Position numbers and translations under genes: made by a program | Notes under the pieces: model-generated | Told to the model about the DNA's origin: nothing | The model's database searches: none | Seen by the model: only the letters and a program-made list of their open reading frames with translations | Part shown: positions 61,179 to 64,000 of the stretch, piece by piece | How the letters are laid out: every line of letters starts with the position of its first letter | Position numbering within the stretch: the stretch's first letter is position 1 | DNA from: Micromussa lordhowensis | Lineage: Eukaryota; Cnidaria; Anthozoa; Scleractinia; Lobophylliidae | Length of the DNA: 64,000 bases | Direction: 5' to 3' | Assembly (NCBI GenBank): GCA_964020085.1 | Contig: OZ026607.1 | Coordinates: 21,212,106-21,276,105, forward strand

Positions 61179-62563
61179 TTACTGTCGGTACACGTCGTAA
61201 ATGACCGTCTTGTTGCTATTGATGTCTAGCAGATTTTCAAATTCTCCGTAGATTAGTACAGTCAGGTTCACGCCTGGATTTTGACCAAAACGAATGACAA
61301 TACTAGTCTCTCCTGTCTGTACTGGGTTCAATACATGACTGCTGGAAATCCATTTGCTTTGTTATCAAATACAAACAGAGTACAATTTTTCTCTCGACCC
61401 CAGTCCTCTGCTCTCACCATGTTGCCTTTTCTCTTGGTCAGACACTCGGTGGCTTGTAGAAACCGATGATAGCCTCTCAGATCTCTGTTGCTGTTGTCAT
61501 GATTTAACTCTAAGGTTCTGTAAGGGTACTCTTCTCCTCTCACCAACTGTTTAATGGTTGTGATATTAAAGGCCTTGTAGGAAAAGGGATATTTGGTTAC
61601 GCTACCGTTGAACGCGGTCTGATCCATCAAACACGCCACCACTCGGTTAGGGAATTGATTGTGAAAGATGTTGCGAGCCTCAAAGACTTGACTGTCACCG
61701 GCATGATTGTAGGTCCTGATTTCACTTCTTACCACTGGATAGGTCACCTTTTTAGAACCTGTAAGCTGAGTCATTAAACTTCTGTACACGCTTGGTTCCA
61801 CTTTCTTTTGACACAAAAACAGGGTCACTTTTAGATCTTCGGCGGTAATGTCTCGAACGTGTCTAGCTCCCCCGTGTGTCTGGCTCCAGATCTCGTGACT
61901 GTTCAAGTACATTTGAATTTGTATCTGTACACCCGGTATTAAGAGTTTGCTAAGGTTAAACACTTCCAAGTAGGGTTTAAACCTTAAAATCACTCTGTTT
62001 CCGTCGAGAAACTTTGCTCTTGATAGAACCCAAGCTTGCTCGTCCTCCGGCAAAGCTACGTTATCTTCATGACCCACGTTCAGCTGGTTCGCCGTTAAGG
62101 CATTTTCAGACTGGTCTCTAATGGTCAAACCATTAAACCATCCTTCAGGCTTAAGAATCGTTGCTCCATCATCTCGATCATTGTTTAAGACAGTATCAAT
62201 AAACGACTTGTGGTGATAAGTGTCCGTTTGTGGACTAATCAAAGTGCCGTTCAAACGCACATTGATCTGTTTGAAAATCGCATGTGCTATGTTATTGCAG
62301 AGGCTGACTTGGGTGGCTTCCACAATGTTGTCATTGTTGTCCAACTTCAGTCTTAAATCCAGTTCAAAGTAGCTGTTACTCAAATCGATGAAATCTTCCT
62401 GCGGATCGATTTGAAAGTCAATGGGGTGAACCCCAGTGGTGAAAGGGTTGATGGGAACGAACCGTGAAGCCGTCAACCTTAAATCAGTCGGCGGCACGTC
62501 AAACAGATCTAACATTGGATTTTTAACGCCAGCTGAACGAGCATGTGCGATTAATTGAGTCAT
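61179..62563 (-). pseudogene. Polinton major capsid protein (double jelly-roll), frameshifted near the C-terminus
   Basis: The frame from ATG (62561 to 62563) to TGA (61328 to 61330) encodes 411 residues resembling the hexon-like major capsid protein of Polintons, annotated in many animal genomes as F54H12.2-like. Landmarks are LDLFDVPPTD (residues 18 to 27), EDFIDLSNSYFELDLRLK (56 to 73), INVRLNGTLISPQTDTY (100 to 116) and, near the end, LFVFDNKANGFPA. After the TGA another frame continues with LTVLIYGEFENLLDI and VIYDVY and ends at TAA 61179 to 61181, two bases before the protease ATG. That block looks like the C-terminal strand of this family, so one base deleted or two inserted at about 61328 to 61350 has displaced it. 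The ATG was chosen over an upstream TTG because it overlaps the preceding stop as ATGA. A single indel error in the assembly would give the same picture. Confidence 0.85.
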
Positions 62564-62736
62564 CGGCTTTGTCGTCGTCTTCTCCTTTTTGCTTTCAAGG
62601 CACTCTTTACCCAACGATAGTCAGGTAAGTGTGGTGTGCCCATGAACAGAGAACCCCCTTTATACACTCTCCGTGTCTTAGGTCTGTTGTTGTAGTTAGA
62701 TAATCGGTGCACACGTCTTGAATAAATTGGAATCAT
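62560..62736 (-). CDS. small Arg-rich protein, possible core or DNA-binding protein
   Basis: The 58-residue frame runs from ATG (62734 to 62736) to TGA (62560 to 62562). It is strongly basic, with RRVHRLSNYNNRPKTRRVYKG in the first half and KAKRRRRRQ at the C-terminus; the middle carries GGSLFMGTPHLPDYRW. There is no membrane segment. Its ATG lies one base after the stop of the pVI-like gene, and its TGA overlaps the capsid ATG in ATGA, so it sits in the capsid operon-like block. I do not recognise a family. A DNA-condensing core protein or a nuclear-targeting factor are inferences from its charge and neighbours. It is one of two undamaged genes here. Confidence 0.6.
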   Translation of the reverse strand: MIPIYSRRVHRLSNYNNRPKTRRVYKGGSLFMGTPHLPDYRWVKSALKAKRRRRRQSR

Positions 62737-62737
62737 T

Positions 62738-63022
62738 TTAAAATCCAAACAGATCTTTACGAACTTTTTTTGTCACGGCTTTATTTAGTTCTTCCGCTGC
62801 TTTCCTCTTCAATGTCTTTTTCGCTGCAGTGAGACCTCCTTTCCAATTAACGTTTTTACCTTTGACGCCCTCTTTTAAACCTTTCATACCAGCTAACGCG
62901 ACATCTTTTAATATAGCGGGTCCTACAGCTTGAATGGTTTTCCATATTGTGCCTGCTAATCCGTAACTCTCCTGCTTTCTACGAATTTCTGGTTGAAATC
63001 GTACTAATCCGCTTCCGATCAT
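62738..63022 (-). CDS. pVI-like minor capsid protein (putative membrane-active cement protein)
   Basis: The 94-residue frame runs from ATG (63020 to 63022) to TAA (62738 to 62740). It opens with MIGSGLVRF, then a Gly-rich amphipathic segment at about residues 20 to 53 (IWKTIQAVGPAILKDVAL), and ends in a Lys-rich tail. This layout resembles the pVI-like protein found beside capsid genes in Polintons and adintoviruses. In adenoviruses pVI lines the capsid interior and disrupts membranes. The first residues MIGS/G fit the adenain consensus (M/I/L)xGx/G. Its ATG overlaps the penton stop as ATGA. The family assignment is by layout and position; another small capsid-associated protein is possible. 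Confidence 0.55.
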   Translation of the reverse strand: MIGSGLVRFQPEIRRKQESYGLAGTIWKTIQAVGPAILKDVALAGMKGLKEGVKGKNVNWKGGLTAAKKTLKRKAAEELNKAVTKKVRKDLFGF

Positions 63023-64000
63023 ACTTTCTTGAAATGAAATGTCACTGTAGACACGCCGTCTCCAAACTCTGTTAAAGCACCACTTGCTTCGGCCATTTGT
63101 ACTTGAATTATGTCTAATAACTCTTTACGCAGCGGTATATATTGCATATGAGTCGGTTCGAAGTAGTGCGTACCTTTCCCTTCACGTTTGTAATTCACTT
63201 CCCGTATGAAATCCGTCATTTGATCTCCCAACACACTACTCCCGCCTGCATCCGAGTAAACGAACAACGAGCGCTTCGAAGGACCAACCACGTGTTTGAA
63301 AGCATAATTGAGATTGACAAGCCGCCAGTTGACGTCTAAACTGAGTCGAATGTAGTTACTCAAGGACCCATTTGGATTTCTAGGAATAAGCCAGCATCGT
63401 TGTTTGTATTGTGAGGCCACAAGATCACCATTTTGGTTAAATTTTGTTTTAATGTCGCTTGAAGGAGGGAGAGTATCACTACGTCATTCCATTACAAGGT
63501 TAGGTCCTAACTTGACAGCAAACTGTGGATTGGTTTCACTTGTATCGGGCTGAAACCAGCCCATTTCAATGGCTAGCTTTTTATTAAGAAGTATAGCGGG
63601 AGACTTCCAACCATCGACTCCTTATAGATTTCGTCCAAAATCGTGAAATTCCACATCACTGCAATCTAGGATGACATCGTTGTCTGCTACTTTAAAGTTG
63701 GGATAGTAAGTATAATGGGTCGATACATTATCGGTTATCCATTCTCTTCCAAACTCTCTGTTAGGCCTCATATCCTCTTCTACTCGTTTCTTTCTAAACC
63801 AATCGAGCACCGCAGTCATAAAGTCAAGTCCTGACATCATGTTCATTTCGACGTGACCATTTATGTCACTTAAACGAAACGAGGCTGATAGTTTCTTCTT
63901 TGACAAATGATTACTTGAAGCAGAGAACCATGAAGCATACAAGAGAGGTTCGTCGTTGGTTAACCACGGGGGAAACGCAGTCTTGGGGTCTGGGACTGAA
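63019..64000 (-). pseudogene. Polinton penton (minor capsid, single jelly-roll), two in-frame stops, 5' end outside the window
   Basis: One reading frame runs from the window edge to TGA at 63019 to 63021 and is broken by TAA at 63622 to 63624 and TGA at 63484 to 63486. Its pieces are 125, 45 and 154 codons. The last piece carries SLFVYSDAGGSSVLGDQ, YFEPTHMQYIPLRKELLDII and STVTFHFKKV, resembling the C-terminal half of the Polinton minor capsid protein that forms pentons. The middle piece (ILLNKKLAIEMGWFQPD) resembles the part that normally precedes it. The last piece has no ATG before residue 90 or so, so it is not an independent gene. Neighbouring genes end in TAA, TAG and TGA, which argues against recoding. 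I infer a penton gene killed by two nonsense mutations. The far upstream piece is less certain as part of the same protein. Confidence 0.7.

Larger units (their letters stand above)
59737..64000 (-). mobile_element. decayed Polinton/Maverick (adintovirus-like) element, partial
   Basis: Seven minus-strand genes with virus-type spacing form a morphogenesis module: penton, pVI-like, small basic protein, major capsid, adenain-like protease, A32-like ATPase and pX-like. This combination identifies a Polinton or an integrated adintovirus relative. The left side is cut by the satellite and the right side runs out of the window. Protein-primed polymerase B, the retroviral-type integrase and the terminal inverted repeats are not seen. 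Five of the seven genes have a lesion, so the copy appears inactive. The GC content is clearly lower than that of the satellite. Confidence 0.85.

Noticed and set aside
61281..61554. Plus-strand frames of 62 and 66 codons opposite the capsid gene
   Set aside because: They lie wholly antisense to the conserved capsid frame and show no recognisable features.
62621..62634. CAGGTAAGTG as a functional splice donor
   Set aside because: It is on the plus strand, opposite to all genes, inside the small basic coding region.
63142..63339. Plus-strand 65-codon frame opposite the penton frame
   Set aside because: It is antisense to a recognisable penton segment.
60020..63624. Alternative genetic code explaining the internal stops
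   Set aside because: TAA, TAG and TGA all occur as internal breaks, and TAA and TGA also serve as natural stops of the intact small genes in the same block. The capsid lesion is a frameshift, which recoding cannot explain.

Overview
The window is eukaryotic, most likely from an animal genome. It consists of a very long satellite DNA array fused to a decayed Polinton/Maverick (adintovirus-like) element. The species cannot be told from the sequence. The animal assignment rests on the Polinton capsid genes resembling those common in invertebrate and lower-vertebrate genomes, and on a satellite of this size having no bacterial counterpart.

Bases 1 to 59736 are one head-to-tail array of a 207-bp monomer, about 289 copies, open at the left edge. 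It has three zones. Family A (1 to about 23470) has AGTTAGAACATGCTGG and GTCCCAACTTTGC. Family B (about 23475 to 57950) has AGTGAGGACATGATGG and GTCCCAGCTTTGC. Family C (about 57950 to 59736) is the most divergent and lies next to the Polinton. Several multi-monomer blocks (3-, 4-, 5-, 9-, 11- and 13-mers, and one segment of about 5.5 kb) are duplicated with near identity, so there is a patchwork of local higher-order repeats and no single uniform one. Because 207 is a multiple of 3, stop-free frames of up to 823 codons run through the array. They begin at TTG or GTG and I do not regard them as genes. No other gene was seen in this 59.7 kb.

Bases 59737 to 64000 hold the morphogenesis block of a Polinton, all on the minus strand. 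From the right edge inward the order is penton (minor capsid, open at the right edge), a pVI-like membrane-active protein, a small Arg-rich protein, the double-jelly-roll major capsid protein, an adenain-type cysteine protease, an A32-type packaging ATPase, and a pX-like core peptide cut by the satellite. Spacing is virus-like: two 4-base ATGA stop/start overlaps and gaps of 1 to 2 bases. The polymerase B and integrase genes and the terminal inverted repeats are not in the window and would lie beyond 64000 if they survive.

The element looks dead. The penton frame has two in-frame stops, the capsid gene has a frameshift before its C-terminal strand, the protease has Gln at its catalytic His position, the ATPase has a premature TAG, and the pX-like gene ends in satellite. 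Only the two small basic proteins are undamaged. All assignments come from reading motifs by eye; no database search was run.
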